Assembly (NCBI GenBank): GCA_963974055.1
Contig: CAXBCP010000001.1
Coordinates: forward strand, 214,057 to 278,056
Reading direction: 5' to 3'
Length of the DNA: 64,000 bases
Source of the DNA: CAXBCP01 sp963974055
Lineage (GTDB): Bacteria; Pseudomonadota; Alphaproteobacteria; MPNO01; UBA830
The notes beneath the pieces were generated by a model, which saw only the letters and a list, made by a program, of their open reading frames with translations, had not been told where the DNA came from and made no database searches. Position numbers and translations under genes: made by a program. Below, in pieces: positions 1-9,441 of the stretch; the first letter of the stretch is position 1; every line of letters begins with the position of its first letter.

Positions 1-2
1 CG

Positions 3-284
3 CAGCACGCCGAGCGATGGTCGAACAGCGATATTCCCGAATTCATCAGGCATTATCACCGCCAGATGGTAACAAAGTACGGTCCGGGGCAGTCCCGTAA
101 TTTCAATATATACCCCCATCATTTCTGGACGCGTCCCAAGATTTCTAACGCTTTTCGCAGACTTGATAAGCGCAAGATCGTCGCCTATGTAATGAAAACA
201 GATTCCCTCTGCCTGCGACGTAGTCCTACTGGCGTTGAATCCCGCCTCGTAGCCCACAATGAGATTCGTATAGATGTACGATGA
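3..284 (+). CDS. C-terminal part of an unidentified protein (truncated by window edge)
   Basis: A reading frame is open from the left edge to a stop at 284. The first in-window ATG is at 66, but the frame continues upstream without a stop, so this is probably the 3' end of a longer gene. About 93 residues are visible. They are rich in Arg, His and aromatic residues and have no membrane segment or motif I recognise. The frame overlaps the next gene by 11 nt, which suggests translational coupling and supports it being real. The function is unknown. Confidence 0.45.
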   Translation, partial: QHAERWSNSDIPEFIRHYHRQMVTKYGPGQSRNFNIYPHHFWTRPKISNAFRRLDKRKIVAYVMKTDSLCLRRSPTGVESRLVAHNEIRIDVR

Positions 285-696
285 CGATCAGACCCCGCAT
301 AAAGGTATTTTCGTCGTTTACGATGGTGAATGTCCATTCTGCTCGCGATACGTTGCGATGCTCCGGCTCCGTGAAGCGGCTGGGTATGTTGAACTCATCG
401 ATGCTCGGTCGTCTCACCCGATGGTCGATGAAGTAGTGAGCTACGGCTTCGACCTCGACGATGGCATGGTTGCGAAAATTGGAGACGCCTATTACGCGGG
501 TGCGGATTGCGTCAACGTTCTAAGTCTTCTGAGCACCCGAACGAACGGGTTCAATCGCCTGAACTACTGGATGTTCCGGTCCCGGGCATTTTCGCGATTG
601 CTTTACCCTGTTCTGCGTTTCGGCCGGAACCTCGTTCTGCGTTTGCTCGGCAGATCAAAGATTGGGAAGACATCTAAACCTAATAAGGCCGCCTGA
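274..696 (+). CDS. DCC-family (DUF393) thiol-disulfide oxidoreductase-like protein
   Basis: This 140-aa protein has the family signature near its N-terminus, YDGECPFCSRYV at about residues 16-27. It contains the DGxCxxC motif in a thioredoxin-like fold. Family members are small predicted redox proteins that are poorly characterised. The C-terminal third is basic and hydrophobic (a FRSRAFSRLLYPVL stretch) and could associate with the membrane. The ATG at 274 overlaps the preceding frame by 11 nt. The assignment to DCC is firm, but the substrate is unknown. No functional link to the EPS genes downstream is visible. Confidence 0.8.
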   Translation: MYDDDQTPHKGIFVVYDGECPFCSRYVAMLRLREAAGYVELIDARSSHPMVDEVVSYGFDLDDGMVAKIGDAYYAGADCVNVLSLLSTRTNGFNRLNYWMFRSRAFSRLLYPVLRFGRNLVLRLLGRSKIGKTSKPNKAA

Positions 697-792
697 TCGG
701 CGCGTATGCCCTCACGGTCGGGGGAACTCGTTCGCATGAATTAATCATATATTTTGCGTCACAATTATCCGCCATCCGTTAAGAAGACTGCT

Positions 793-2808
793 ATGAAAAA
801 ATTCCTGGTACCGGGGTATAATGGATACCGTCCTGACGTAGATGGTCTCCGGGCCGTGGCGGTCCTCTCTGTAATTCTTTTTCATATCGACGAAACTCTC
901 GTTCCAGGCGGATTTGTGGGAGTAGACATTTTTTTTGTCATCTCCGGATTCCTGATTTCGCGCAACATCATACAAGATATTCAGCAAGACCGGTTCACAA
1001 TCCTGGACTTTTACCGGCGGCGGATTAAGCGCATCGTGCCGCCGATGCTGCTTGTGGTCGCTGCGACCGTTGTCATTGCCCAGATTATTTTGTTGCCGTT
1101 GGATGCCGAATGGGTCGCGGATTCCGCCTTATGGTCACTCGCGTCACTGGCAAACGTCTATTTCTGGCAATTTCAGGATCTCAGTTACTTCGCGGCCGAC
1201 AGTAAGGAACTTCCACTTCTTCATTTGTGGTCGCTTGGTGTCGAAGAACAGTTTTATTTCATATGGCCGCTTCTGTTGCTCATGATCGGTGCGCTCCGTC
1301 GTCCGCGGCTTCTGATCGTATGCATCGCCGCCATTATAGTTGGTTCGTTTGTCCTGGGTGAATTGATCTTCGAGCGATCTCCCATGTTTGCCTATTACAT
1401 GCTGCCGTCGCGGGCCGGAGAATTGCTGTTTGGCGCTCTGGTGGCAGTTGCGATAATCAAGAATGTCGACCGATATATTTCAAAAATTGCTGCGTTCACG
1501 ATAGCCTGGTCCGGTGTGGCACTTCTGATATGGAGTTTGTTCGCGCTATCGGAAATGGACCGGTTTCCTGGGTTTAATGCGATTCCGCCCACTCTTGGGA
1601 CCGCCCTTATTATTTTTGCCGGGCATTGCCAGCGCGGCATTCTTTTCCAAGCCTTGTCGGTGCGGCCTGTAGTCTGGGTTGGGCTAGTGTCCTACTCGGC
1701 GTACCTTTGGCATTGGCCGCTTCTCGCTTTCGTTAGATATGGATTTGGCGAAGTCACGCCAATTTTTGGCTTGCTTGCCTTTCTTGCGACTTTTTTGCTC
1801 GCATGGATCACCTATCGATATGTTGAACAGCCTGCGCGGCGCATAAACGCGGCGTTTGGACGGGTTCTTACTACTCAATATTTGATACCCGCCGGCGCTC
1901 TCGGCATGGTGTGTATGATGGCAATGTACATTGACGGATACGGCTTCCGCAATCTGATCGGGGACTACAGGCAACGACTTGAAGACAGCAAGCGACTGAC
2001 GCCTTCCACGTTTACGTTCGATTTCGTCTGCCAAAAACAACGGATTGGCGCAAAAGATCTTCTGAACGGTAGTTGCGTCGTTGGGGCGCCATCGTCCGAC
2101 CCGGCAAAGTTTATAATGTGGGGCGATTCTAATTCCAGTCATTATGTCGGCATGGTGCGCCAGTTCGCCGAGCGGGGTGGGTTTAAAGTCAGGAACGTTG
2201 CTGTCGGCGCCTGTCCGCCGATCGATGACGACCCGGAACCATTCGTAAAGTCTAAACGCCTTGCGGACTGCAGGACGTCGCTTCGCGTTATTCGGTCGGT
2301 GATCGACAAATATCCGGCGGTCATAATGGCCGCGTCCTATCCGAGTTATCGCAGTAACCCGGAGTTTCTTGAATCGTTTATGAAAACTGCGGCTCGTCTG
2401 GCACGATCGGGTAAACCAGTGATTGTTCTCGGAAAGGTTCCGTTACTTCACCGCTTCGATCATCTGTGCCAGCAAAAATCTATCAGTTTTCCGATGCTTG
2501 TTTGTGCAAACACCAGCAATGCAATCGATCCCGACGTCGCAAGGATTAATTCCAAGCTTAAGGAATTTGCCGGCCGAACGGACGTTGTCGAGTATTTCGA
2601 TGCAAATGATTTGATTTGTCCCCGCGGTATATGTTCTGCATACGCTTCAGACGGTAAACAAATTTATCACGACGGTGACCATATCACGATGAGCGCTTCT
2701 CAGGACGTCGGGCGCAAAGTGTTTGAAACCCAAGGTCTTCCAGCTCCGTTTGGCCAAGCACTGGATTATCTGTCACGTGCGACACGCCCCGCCGTCGAGG
2801 GGGGCTGA
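793..2808 (+). CDS. OafA/YrhL-type membrane O-acyltransferase with C-terminal SGNH domain
   Basis: This 671-aa protein probably transfers acetyl or other acyl groups onto a surface polysaccharide. The N-terminal ~370 residues form an acyltransferase-3 domain. It opens with YRPDVDGLRAVAVLSVILFH, which holds the conserved Arg and His, followed by about ten hydrophobic helices (for example VDIFFVISGFLIS). The C-terminal ~270 residues are an SGNH-type domain with the GDSN nucleophile block (IMWGDSNSSHY) and a late DxxH (DGDHITMS). I chose the ATG at 793, preceded by AAGAAG; a TTG at 754 would add 13 residues. It stands alone at the edge of the EPS region and is more AT-rich than the later genes. 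Confidence 0.88.
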   Translation: MKKFLVPGYNGYRPDVDGLRAVAVLSVILFHIDETLVPGGFVGVDIFFVISGFLISRNIIQDIQQDRFTILDFYRRRIKRIVPPMLLVVAATVVIAQIILLPLDAEWVADSALWSLASLANVYFWQFQDLSYFAADSKELPLLHLWSLGVEEQFYFIWPLLLLMIGALRRPRLLIVCIAAIIVGSFVLGELIFERSPMFAYYMLPSRAGELLFGALVAVAIIKNVDRYISKIAAFTIAWSGVALLIWSLFALSEMDRFPGFNAIPPTLGTALIIFAGHCQRGILFQALSVRPVVWVGLVSYSAYLWHWPLLAFVRYGFGEVTPIFGLLAFLATFLLAWITYRYVEQPARRINAAFGRVLTTQYLIPAGALGMVCMMAMYIDGYGFRNLIGDYRQRLEDSKRLTPSTFTFDFVCQKQRIGAKDLLNGSCVVGAPSSDPAKFIMWGDSNSSHYVGMVRQFAERGGFKVRNVAVGACPPIDDDPEPFVKSKRLADCRTSLRVIRSVIDKYPAVIMAASYPSYRSNPEFLESFMKTAARLARSGKPVIVLGKVPLLHRFDHLCQQKSISFPMLVCANTSNAIDPDVARINSKLKEFAGRTDVVEYFDANDLICPRGICSAYASDGKQIYHDGDHITMSASQDVGRKVFETQGLPAPFGQALDYLSRATRPAVEGG

Positions 2809-2837
2809 GCGGTAACTCCTCGGACTGGCGTTACCAA

Positions 2838-3326
2838 TTAATCGCGGGAAATTTCTTCAGAAGCCGGATTGCACGAGACACTTTTGTTATCGTGAGGGTT
2901 GATTTCATATCCGGCCAGTGCCGACAGAATATTAATTGCTGTGGCGCGGTCCGCTTCCGGTACCGGGGCCAGTATCCGGCGTTGGGCCCGATCGGCGGCC
3001 TCGAACGCTGATTCGAGTGCCAGGCGTCCCTCCTCGGTCAGGAACAGGGCGTTGGCGCGCTGGTCCGCCGGGGTTCGCGACCTGGATATCATCCCCCGGT
3101 CGACCATGCGGCGAAGAACTTCAGTCAGAGTGCTGCGGTCTATCCCGCTTGCTTCCACCAGGGCGGTCTGGCTCAGTCCCGGATTCTGAAAGACGCTGAT
3201 CAGGACCGCAAATTGTCGTGGGTTCGGACCGTTTTCACCGACTTCTTCACAGAACAGATCGACCGCCCGCTGCTGGCACCGTCGTATCAAGTGGCCGGCG
3301 ACCGAATCGAGCTCAAAGTTCTTCAT
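2838..3326 (-). CDS. MarR-family transcriptional regulator
   Basis: This is a 162-aa winged-helix regulator. The recognition region resembles other MarR proteins: LSQTALVEASGIDRSTLTEVLRRMVDR, then a wing with SRTPADQRANALFLTEEG. I chose the ATG at 3326 (MKNFELDS), which gives a normal MarR length; the frame runs open further upstream. It is divergent from the flavin monooxygenase at 3566 across a 239-bp gap, so it probably controls that gene and itself. The effector is unknown. Confidence 0.85.
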   Translation of the reverse strand: MKNFELDSVAGHLIRRCQQRAVDLFCEEVGENGPNPRQFAVLISVFQNPGLSQTALVEASGIDRSTLTEVLRRMVDRGMISRSRTPADQRANALFLTEEGRLALESAFEAADRAQRRILAPVPEADRATAINILSALAGYEINPHDNKSVSCNPASEEISRD

Positions 3327-3565
3327 GGATTGTTCGAGCGTATCGGCCAAGGCGGGACCACCTGATTTCTGACGGCTGCAAATTCTGTTTCGAGAGTCTA
3401 TGGGAATGCATTTCATCTGTACACGGATTAGTCGTCGGTGTAGGGTCGCGCCCCTCTGGAACAACGATTCCGGGCGGACGTTTTCGAGCGTGGGACATAA
3501 CCTGGAGCCCGCCGGCATAGCCCGAAAGCTGCGCACATACGGGCAATAATTACGGGGAGAGCGAC

Positions 3566-4621
3566 ATGGAATTCGGACTGCAATACTTTCCCTGTGTCGG
3601 TCCCGACCAGAAATCGGGTCAGCAATATTTTGATGAGTGTCTGCGGCTGACCGAATACGCCGATACATACGGTTATTCGCATGTCCGCACGGTCGAACAC
3701 TATTTTCACCCTTATGGCGGATACAGCCCGAACCCCATTGTCTTCCTGTCGGCGTTGTCCCAGCGCACGCAGAAGGCCCGGATCGTGACAGGCGCGATTC
3801 TGCCGGTCTTTAACAATCCGCTGAAACTTGCCGGTGAGATCGGCATGCTCGACGCGATCTGCGGCGGCCGTGCCGAGATCGGTTTCGCCCGCGCGTTCCT
3901 GCCCCATGAATACGAGCGCTTCAATATAGACCTCGATGAGAGCGTTGCGCGTTTCGATGAAGGCATGGAGCAGATCGACCTGCTTCTGACCGGCGAAAAT
4001 GTCTCTCACGACGGAGAATTTCACAGCTTCAGGAACGTGACGTCACTGCCCCGGCCGACCCAGCAGCCGCGTCCGAAGTTCTGGACCGCCGCATTCACCA
4101 CCCCGGAATCGTTTGAAAAGGCGGGCCGGGTCGGCAACTACATTATGGCGATTCCCATTGGCGGCTCGCAGATGGCAGAACTGATCGGCATATACCGCGA
4201 AGCATGGAAATCGGCAGGTCATGGAGGCGAGGGGCGAATTATGCTCGCTTTTCAGATGTATTGTCACGAGGACGGCGCCGAGGCTGCGCGGATCGCCCGC
4301 GGGCCGGTCAATCGCTATCTCAAGTCCCTTGTAGATGCGGCGAAGGACTGGGTCGACGGCGCCACGTCCGACAACTACAAAGGCTATGGCAAGATGATCG
4401 AGGCGCTCGATCGCGAGACGTTCGAAAGCCAGGTAGAAAAAGGTGCCGCCTGGGTCGGAACGCCCGAGGAACTGGTCGAACGGATTCGGACTTACGATCA
4501 GGAAATCGGCGGCTTTGACGATGCCTCCCTGCAGGTCAATTTTAATGATCTGTCCTATGATGAGGCCGAACGTTCCGTGAAGCTGTTCGGTGAAAAGGTA
4601 ATGCCGTCCTTTGCGGACTGA
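3566..4621 (+). CDS. Luciferase-like (LLM class) flavin-dependent monooxygenase
   Basis: This 351-aa protein has the bacterial luciferase-like TIM-barrel pattern. It begins MEFGLQYFPC, followed by the strand-helix block with GYSHVRTVEHYFHPYGGYSP, then IVTGAILPVFNNPLKLAGE, then GGRAEIGFARAFLPHEYERF. Such enzymes use reduced flavin and oxygen to oxidise organic substrates. A good ribosome-binding site (GGGGAGAGCGAC) precedes the ATG. It lies opposite a MarR regulator, a common arrangement for inducible catabolic or detoxifying oxygenases. The substrate cannot be read from the sequence. Confidence 0.88.
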   Translation: MEFGLQYFPCVGPDQKSGQQYFDECLRLTEYADTYGYSHVRTVEHYFHPYGGYSPNPIVFLSALSQRTQKARIVTGAILPVFNNPLKLAGEIGMLDAICGGRAEIGFARAFLPHEYERFNIDLDESVARFDEGMEQIDLLLTGENVSHDGEFHSFRNVTSLPRPTQQPRPKFWTAAFTTPESFEKAGRVGNYIMAIPIGGSQMAELIGIYREAWKSAGHGGEGRIMLAFQMYCHEDGAEAARIARGPVNRYLKSLVDAAKDWVDGATSDNYKGYGKMIEALDRETFESQVEKGAAWVGTPEELVERIRTYDQEIGGFDDASLQVNFNDLSYDEAERSVKLFGEKVMPSFAD

Positions 4622-4704
4622 CCCGGCGGCACATCGTGGGTAGACAAACGGACGGTCTGACGCGACAACACCCTGAGATGGGACATGCTTAATAGGGAAG
4701 TGTC

Positions 4705-6135
4705 GTGAAGGTAACGTTTGTCGGACACGCTTCGATCCTTGTAGAAGCTGGCGGTCTGAACATTTTGTCGGATCCTTGGTGGGCCGGTTCCTGCTTCGGT
4801 ACTCAATGGTGGCCTTACCCCAAACCCGCTGTAGATGCCGTCGATCCGGAGCGGCTCGACTATATTTATATTTCGCACGGACATGCCGATCATTTGCATA
4901 ACGGGACGCTCAGCCGGTTGCCGAAGACGGCGGTCTGCCTTGTCGCGCAGGAACTGAACCTGTCTGAACCGCTAAAGGGGCTCGGTTTCGAGGTAATCGA
5001 GGTCGCACCGAAAACCGACTATGCGCTGAACGAAAAGGTGACGATTGAAATTACGCCGACGGTAAGCGGGGACAGCTTTTCGGTTATCCGTGATGATCGG
5101 CAGATATGCATGAACATGAACGACGCGCTTCATGCGGCGCCGCGGGATATACAGACGCAAATGATCGGTTACCTGAACGCCAAGTACGGGCAGGCGGATT
5201 ATATGTTCTGCGGCTTCGGCATCGCTTCGCATTTTCCGATATGTATTGAGGTCCCCGGGCGCGATCGCGATCGCACGGCGGCGGAGCGCCAGAAACATTT
5301 TAACCGGGAATGGGCGTACATCGTTCACGGGCTTGGCCCCAAATACGCCTTTCCGTTTGCTGCAGATGTCATCTTTCTCGATGAAAATATTCGCTGGGCG
5401 AATTCCGCAGTTCATAACGGCGAACGCCCCGTCGACGTGCTGACCGGCCCGTTTGCGACGCCGCAAACCAAAGCAATCGACATATATCCGGGCTTTTCGA
5501 TAGACGGGGACAATATAGTTGTCGACGCTCGTCATCGGCCGGTCGTCGCGGCGGAGATCGACGCCGCATTCGAGTCCGAAACCAGGATGGCCAACCGGTC
5601 GACCGCCGTTAGCGCAGACGGGGTCGAAGATCTGGTTGTCCGTCTCCGTGAGAACCTTGAGACGTGCCGGCAGTATCTGTGCGAGATTGACAACAACTAC
5701 CGGTTTCTCATCGAGTTCATCGGCAATGATGCCGGCATTGAAATTTGTAAAACAGGCAACCGGCTCGATGCTTTCAGTATCAAAATTTCGGATATCGACA
5801 AGACTGACTATGCCGTCGTATTTCTGACGAAATATTCATATCTGCGGCGGTCGTTGTCCGATGAGTTCGGTCACGAAGTTCTTTCGGTGGGCTCGGGAGG
5901 TGTATTCAGATACCGCAGCCGCGCCGAAGCGGATGCCAACCTTCATGGCGAATTAATGCTTGTTCTGCGGACCCATACCGCAGCGCCGCCCAGTCGTTTT
6001 GGGGATCAGTCAAAACTTAGGTATCAGATGAAAACCCTGGTCAAGAAGGCGCTGCGGGTTGCACTTCGCCGCCCGGCAGCGGTCGATCTATACGATAACC
6101 GGCACTGGATCAGATATGAAGATCATAATGGCTAA
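4705..6135 (+). CDS. Metallo-beta-lactamase-fold hydrolase (UlaG-like) with C-terminal extension
   Basis: This 476-aa protein starts with GTG. The N-terminal half is an MBL fold: VTFVGHASILVEAGGLNILSD, a tryptophan-rich loop (WWAGSCFGTQWWPYP), then the metal motif SHGHADHLH (HxHxDH) at about residues 57-65. A second metal ligand region may lie near GFGIASHFP. The last ~200 residues, from about DVEDLVVRLREN onward, are not part of the usual fold and I do not recognise them. UlaG-like members act on sugar lactones or phosphodiesters, but no substrate is evident. It is transcribed toward the lectin-like gene at 6151-6738. Confidence 0.78.
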   Translation: MKVTFVGHASILVEAGGLNILSDPWWAGSCFGTQWWPYPKPAVDAVDPERLDYIYISHGHADHLHNGTLSRLPKTAVCLVAQELNLSEPLKGLGFEVIEVAPKTDYALNEKVTIEITPTVSGDSFSVIRDDRQICMNMNDALHAAPRDIQTQMIGYLNAKYGQADYMFCGFGIASHFPICIEVPGRDRDRTAAERQKHFNREWAYIVHGLGPKYAFPFAADVIFLDENIRWANSAVHNGERPVDVLTGPFATPQTKAIDIYPGFSIDGDNIVVDARHRPVVAAEIDAAFESETRMANRSTAVSADGVEDLVVRLRENLETCRQYLCEIDNNYRFLIEFIGNDAGIEICKTGNRLDAFSIKISDIDKTDYAVVFLTKYSYLRRSLSDEFGHEVLSVGSGGVFRYRSRAEADANLHGELMLVLRTHTAAPPSRFGDQSKLRYQMKTLVKKALRVALRRPAAVDLYDNRHWIRYEDHNG

Positions 6136-6150
6136 ACCGGTCGTGCCTAT

Positions 6151-6738
6151 TTACTCCCCGCCGGTTTGATATTCGACCAGATAACTGGCGTAATACTTTT
6201 GAGGGCCGGGAGCCTGCCATCTGAAGCCCTTTGCTGTCGGTAGGTAATAAACCGGCATCCATTTGAAGTTATTGGTCGAGCATTTATATTTCGTGCGGTA
6301 CCATTTCTTGGCCCAGACTTTAAACGCATTTCTTGGGTGCACTTCACCGTTCACCCATACGAGTTTACGAACACTGCAAAAGAATCGAAGGCCAATCCAC
6401 ACTTCTTCCTTGGCCTCGAAATTTGCTTTCAGAAAACTGTGGGTTTCAATGTCCTTGACTACTGCCAGGCGCCCCCGGACCCCCTTAAATATTCGCGTGC
6501 GCGCATATTTATTAGCTGTTGACCAATTCGGCGGCATTGGCAGATCGACCCGCAGTTCAAAGTAGCTCTTGGTGTGGGGATTATAAATCGGCTTAACTGG
6601 AACGGCCGAAGAACCGGTCCTGTGATACGCCTCGCCGGTTTCGGCGGCGAGGGCCATCCTAGCTGTCGATGAGAGAAGCAAATATGCGACTGCTACGATG
6701 ACGATCTTGAGTAGGGGCGCTCGAATAGGACTGAACAT
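6151..6738 (-). CDS. Secreted protein with C-type-lectin-like domain
   Basis: This is 195 aa from the ATG at 6738, which has AGAAGAACTG just upstream. Residues 1-30 form a signal peptide (basic start, LLKIVIVAVAYLLLSS, cleavage after ALA). The rest resembles a C-type-lectin-like fold: a helix block RLAVVKDIETHSFLKANF, the core strand EEVWIGL, then LVWVNGEV, then two cysteines, ending FRWQAP and YLVEYQ. The fold call rests on pattern spacing only. It is convergent with the MBL gene and divergent from the epimerase. It may bind carbohydrate at the cell surface. The gene is more AT-rich than the EPS genes beside it. Confidence 0.6.
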   Translation of the reverse strand: MFSPIRAPLLKIVIVAVAYLLLSSTARMALAAETGEAYHRTGSSAVPVKPIYNPHTKSYFELRVDLPMPPNWSTANKYARTRIFKGVRGRLAVVKDIETHSFLKANFEAKEEVWIGLRFFCSVRKLVWVNGEVHPRNAFKVWAKKWYRTKYKCSTNNFKWMPVYYLPTAKGFRWQAPGPQKYYASYLVEYQTGGE

Positions 6739-6856
6739 CAGTTCTTCTGCGGTTAGCACGATGTCTCTAAGACAGAGTATATAACGCCACCCGAAATATG
6801 TTAAGAACGGAGTAGGAGTGTATATTGCAGTTTGATTTTGTCGGGACGCCCAATTT

Positions 6857-7837
6857 ATGAAAACGCTTGTCACCGGAGCCGCGGGATTTATCGGTTACCA
6901 TACCGCAACCCGTTTGCTCGACCGGGGCGACGAGGTCGTTGGTATCGATATTGTGAACGACTATTACAGCGTGGCGCTTAAAAACGCCCGGCTGGAACGG
7001 CTGAAACAGAGAGACGGGTTTACGTTCCACAAGCTCGATCTTTCCGACCGGCAGGCCTTCGACGAAACTCGTTCGGCGATCCGTGGCGTCACCCGTGCTG
7101 TGCATCTCGCGGCGCAGGCGGGCGTCCGGCATTCGATCGAGCGGCCGTTCGACTATGTCGATGCGAACCTGGTCGCCCATATGACCGTTCTGGAATTATG
7201 CCGTCATCAGCCGGATTTCGAACATCTGGTTTATGCCAGTTCAAGTTCGGTCTATGGCGGGAACACCAAGCTTCCATTTGCCGTCGAAGACCGCGTCGAT
7301 GCGCCGGTATCGCTCTATGCGGCGACCAAGCTGGCCAATGAACATATGAGTTACAGTTATAGCCACCTTTACGGTCTTGCGCAGACGGGCCTGCGGTTTT
7401 TCACCGTCTACGGACCTTGGGGGCGGCCGGATATGGCGCTGTATATATTCGCGGATGCCATCCTCAAAGGGCGGCCTATCGAGGTTTTCAATCATGGCGA
7501 CATGAAGCGCGATTTTACCTATGTCGACGATATTGTGACGGGGGTCGTGGCGGCGCACGACAATCCGCCCTCCGCCGACCCGGGGCCGCCCCACAGGGTC
7601 TACAATATCGGAAACAACCAATCGGAACCGTTGCTCCGCCTCATCAGCGTGCTCGAAGAGTGCCTCGGGAAAAAAGCGGAAACGATCATGAAGCCGATGC
7701 AACTGGGCGATGTGAAAGAGAGCTTCGCAGATATCGAAGCGATCCGGCGCGATCTCGGATTCGAGCCGACAACCCCGATCGATGTCGGCGTGCCGAAATT
7801 CGTCGAATGGCTCAGATCCTATAACGGGAATTACTGA
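6857..7837 (+). CDS. NAD-dependent nucleotide-sugar epimerase (UDP-glucuronate 4-epimerase type)
   Basis: This 326-aa protein is an extended short-chain dehydrogenase. The Rossmann motif GAAGFIG is at residues 7-13, the catalytic Tyr-Lys is in SLYAATKLANE, and the Ser is in YASSSSVYGG. The block GIDIVNDYYSVALKNARLER is typical of UDP-GlcA 4-epimerases (producing UDP-GalA), and TVYGPWGRPDMA also fits. It would act in the cytoplasm to supply an acidic sugar for the EPS. It starts the sugar block and is divergent from the lectin-like gene. UDP-glucose 4-epimerase is the main alternative. Confidence 0.87.
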   Translation: MKTLVTGAAGFIGYHTATRLLDRGDEVVGIDIVNDYYSVALKNARLERLKQRDGFTFHKLDLSDRQAFDETRSAIRGVTRAVHLAAQAGVRHSIERPFDYVDANLVAHMTVLELCRHQPDFEHLVYASSSSVYGGNTKLPFAVEDRVDAPVSLYAATKLANEHMSYSYSHLYGLAQTGLRFFTVYGPWGRPDMALYIFADAILKGRPIEVFNHGDMKRDFTYVDDIVTGVVAAHDNPPSADPGPPHRVYNIGNNQSEPLLRLISVLEECLGKKAETIMKPMQLGDVKESFADIEAIRRDLGFEPTTPIDVGVPKFVEWLRSYNGNY

Positions 7838-7879
7838 AGACCACCGAAGTCTGTGCCGGCCGACACTCCGCCCTGTGCG

Positions 7880-9259
7880 TCAGCCCCGCTTGATCAGATA
7901 CCCGGACGAACCCCCAAGGGCGGGATGTTGCCGATCCGTATTTTTTGCAGGGTTCCCGGGAGCCGCGGGGTCGGGATTCGCAACGTCTGAATCTGCAGCG
8001 TCCGGCATCGTCGTACGCTCTTTCGCAAGCTCCTGGCCTACCATCCATCGCGTAACCACGATAATCGCCAGCACGTGGTAATACAGGTCAAAGGTGGCGA
8101 CATTCAGAAACACGCCGGCGGTGGCATACCCGACAAGGCTGACCTGCGTCATCTTCGACAGGTCGCGGGCCCATTTCAAATTCGGGCTGCCGCGCGCGAG
8201 ATGGTTCGTTCGCGAACACGTGAAGAAAGCGACCGTTCCCAGCATTAGAAACAGGGTAAGACCGGGATAACCGTGTTCGCCCAGGACTTCGAAATAGATG
8301 CTGTGCGGCGCCCTGACAACCGGGGATTCCGGGTTGTAGATCGGCCACAAACGTTCCTGCGTATTGACCTTGAAACCGCCTCCCAGAAGGCGGTCGTTAG
8401 CTAGATTGATCGCGAAAAGCCATGCATCGAAACGGCCGGAGGCGGATTCGTCTTCTTCGTAGGAATCGATCGTATCCATCCTGTCGAACCACTTTTGCGG
8501 CATGAACGACAATACGCCGACAATACAGACCGCAGCGGCAAAGGCCACCGGCAGTTTTTTGCTCGATCTGAGCCACAGGAAAAAGCCCATGGTTGAAAGC
8601 GCAAGCAGCGCCCCGCGGGAATATGTCCCGATAATGGCGGCCAGCGTCAGAAGAATCATGACGCTCAACATGTGTCGCACCCACTTGTTGGTGGCCACCA
8701 GTTGCAGATAATGCATCAGCGGCATCGTCATGATCAGCGTCAGCGCAAGCTGGTTGTTGTCCTCGAAAAAGCTGCCGGGAGGTCCCCAGACCCGGTAGTT
8801 GCCGCCCGTCATTATCGAAAACAGACCGCCCCGGACACCGTAAAAACCGATCGAAAACACAATCATAGCGATTAGCCAATTCAGGCGGACCTTGGTTTTG
8901 ATCATTGCCAGCGTCAGAATCGTCATGATCTGGATTTTGCCGAATTCAATAAAACGCGTTTCGGCACGATCCGGCGCGAGTGCGGTAATTGTTGTTATCG
9001 CGGTCCAGGTAACAAAGAGAAACAGTACCACCGATACGGGTGATATCGGTATTCTCTTGTTCTCCCGGCTGATGGTGAACGCGATAATGGTGACAACGGC
9101 CGCAATCAGCGCGAACTGGAAACTATAGGCGAACCCATAAGTCAGCCGATGCGGGTTCATATAGGATATCCACGAGAACAGCAGAATCCCGGTCCACGGC
9201 TGCTTGAATATCAGAGGGATCGAGCCGAAAACGATAAGCGTAATCAGGATATCGCGCAT
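7880..9259 (-). CDS. O-antigen-ligase-like protein, XrtA-associated O-glycosylation ligase type
   Basis: This 459-aa integral membrane protein has about eleven hydrophobic segments. It fits the family called putative O-glycosylation ligase, exosortase A-associated. The N-terminus has LFSWISYMNPHRLTYGFAY, then GPPGSFFEDNNQLALTLIM, IIGTYSRGALLALS, and the large periplasmic loop with GGGFK and RAPHSIYFEVLGEHGYPGL, whose His matches the Wzy_C/WaaL loop. Members are thought to transfer lipid-linked glycan to an acceptor, possibly protein. It reads opposite to its neighbours. The last ~40 residues are a non-conserved hydrophilic tail. Confidence 0.86.
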   Translation of the reverse strand: MRDILITLIVFGSIPLIFKQPWTGILLFSWISYMNPHRLTYGFAYSFQFALIAAVVTIIAFTISRENKRIPISPVSVVLFLFVTWTAITTITALAPDRAETRFIEFGKIQIMTILTLAMIKTKVRLNWLIAMIVFSIGFYGVRGGLFSIMTGGNYRVWGPPGSFFEDNNQLALTLIMTMPLMHYLQLVATNKWVRHMLSVMILLTLAAIIGTYSRGALLALSTMGFFLWLRSSKKLPVAFAAAVCIVGVLSFMPQKWFDRMDTIDSYEEDESASGRFDAWLFAINLANDRLLGGGFKVNTQERLWPIYNPESPVVRAPHSIYFEVLGEHGYPGLTLFLMLGTVAFFTCSRTNHLARGSPNLKWARDLSKMTQVSLVGYATAGVFLNVATFDLYYHVLAIIVVTRWMVGQELAKERTTMPDAADSDVANPDPAAPGNPAKNTDRQHPALGGSSGYLIKRG

Positions 9260-9441
9260 CGGTCAGTCGGTCTTTCCTGCAGGTTGACATGCGGAAAAAA
9301 GCCGTCGCGTTTCCGCTTTCATCCAAACGTCAGTTCCACTAAAGATAACGGGTTCCGCCAAAAATGTGTAATCGTTCGGAATTATATCGCTGATCCAGCT
9401 GTATATTATCACCAGTACGTATTGAATATGAATATCCTCGC

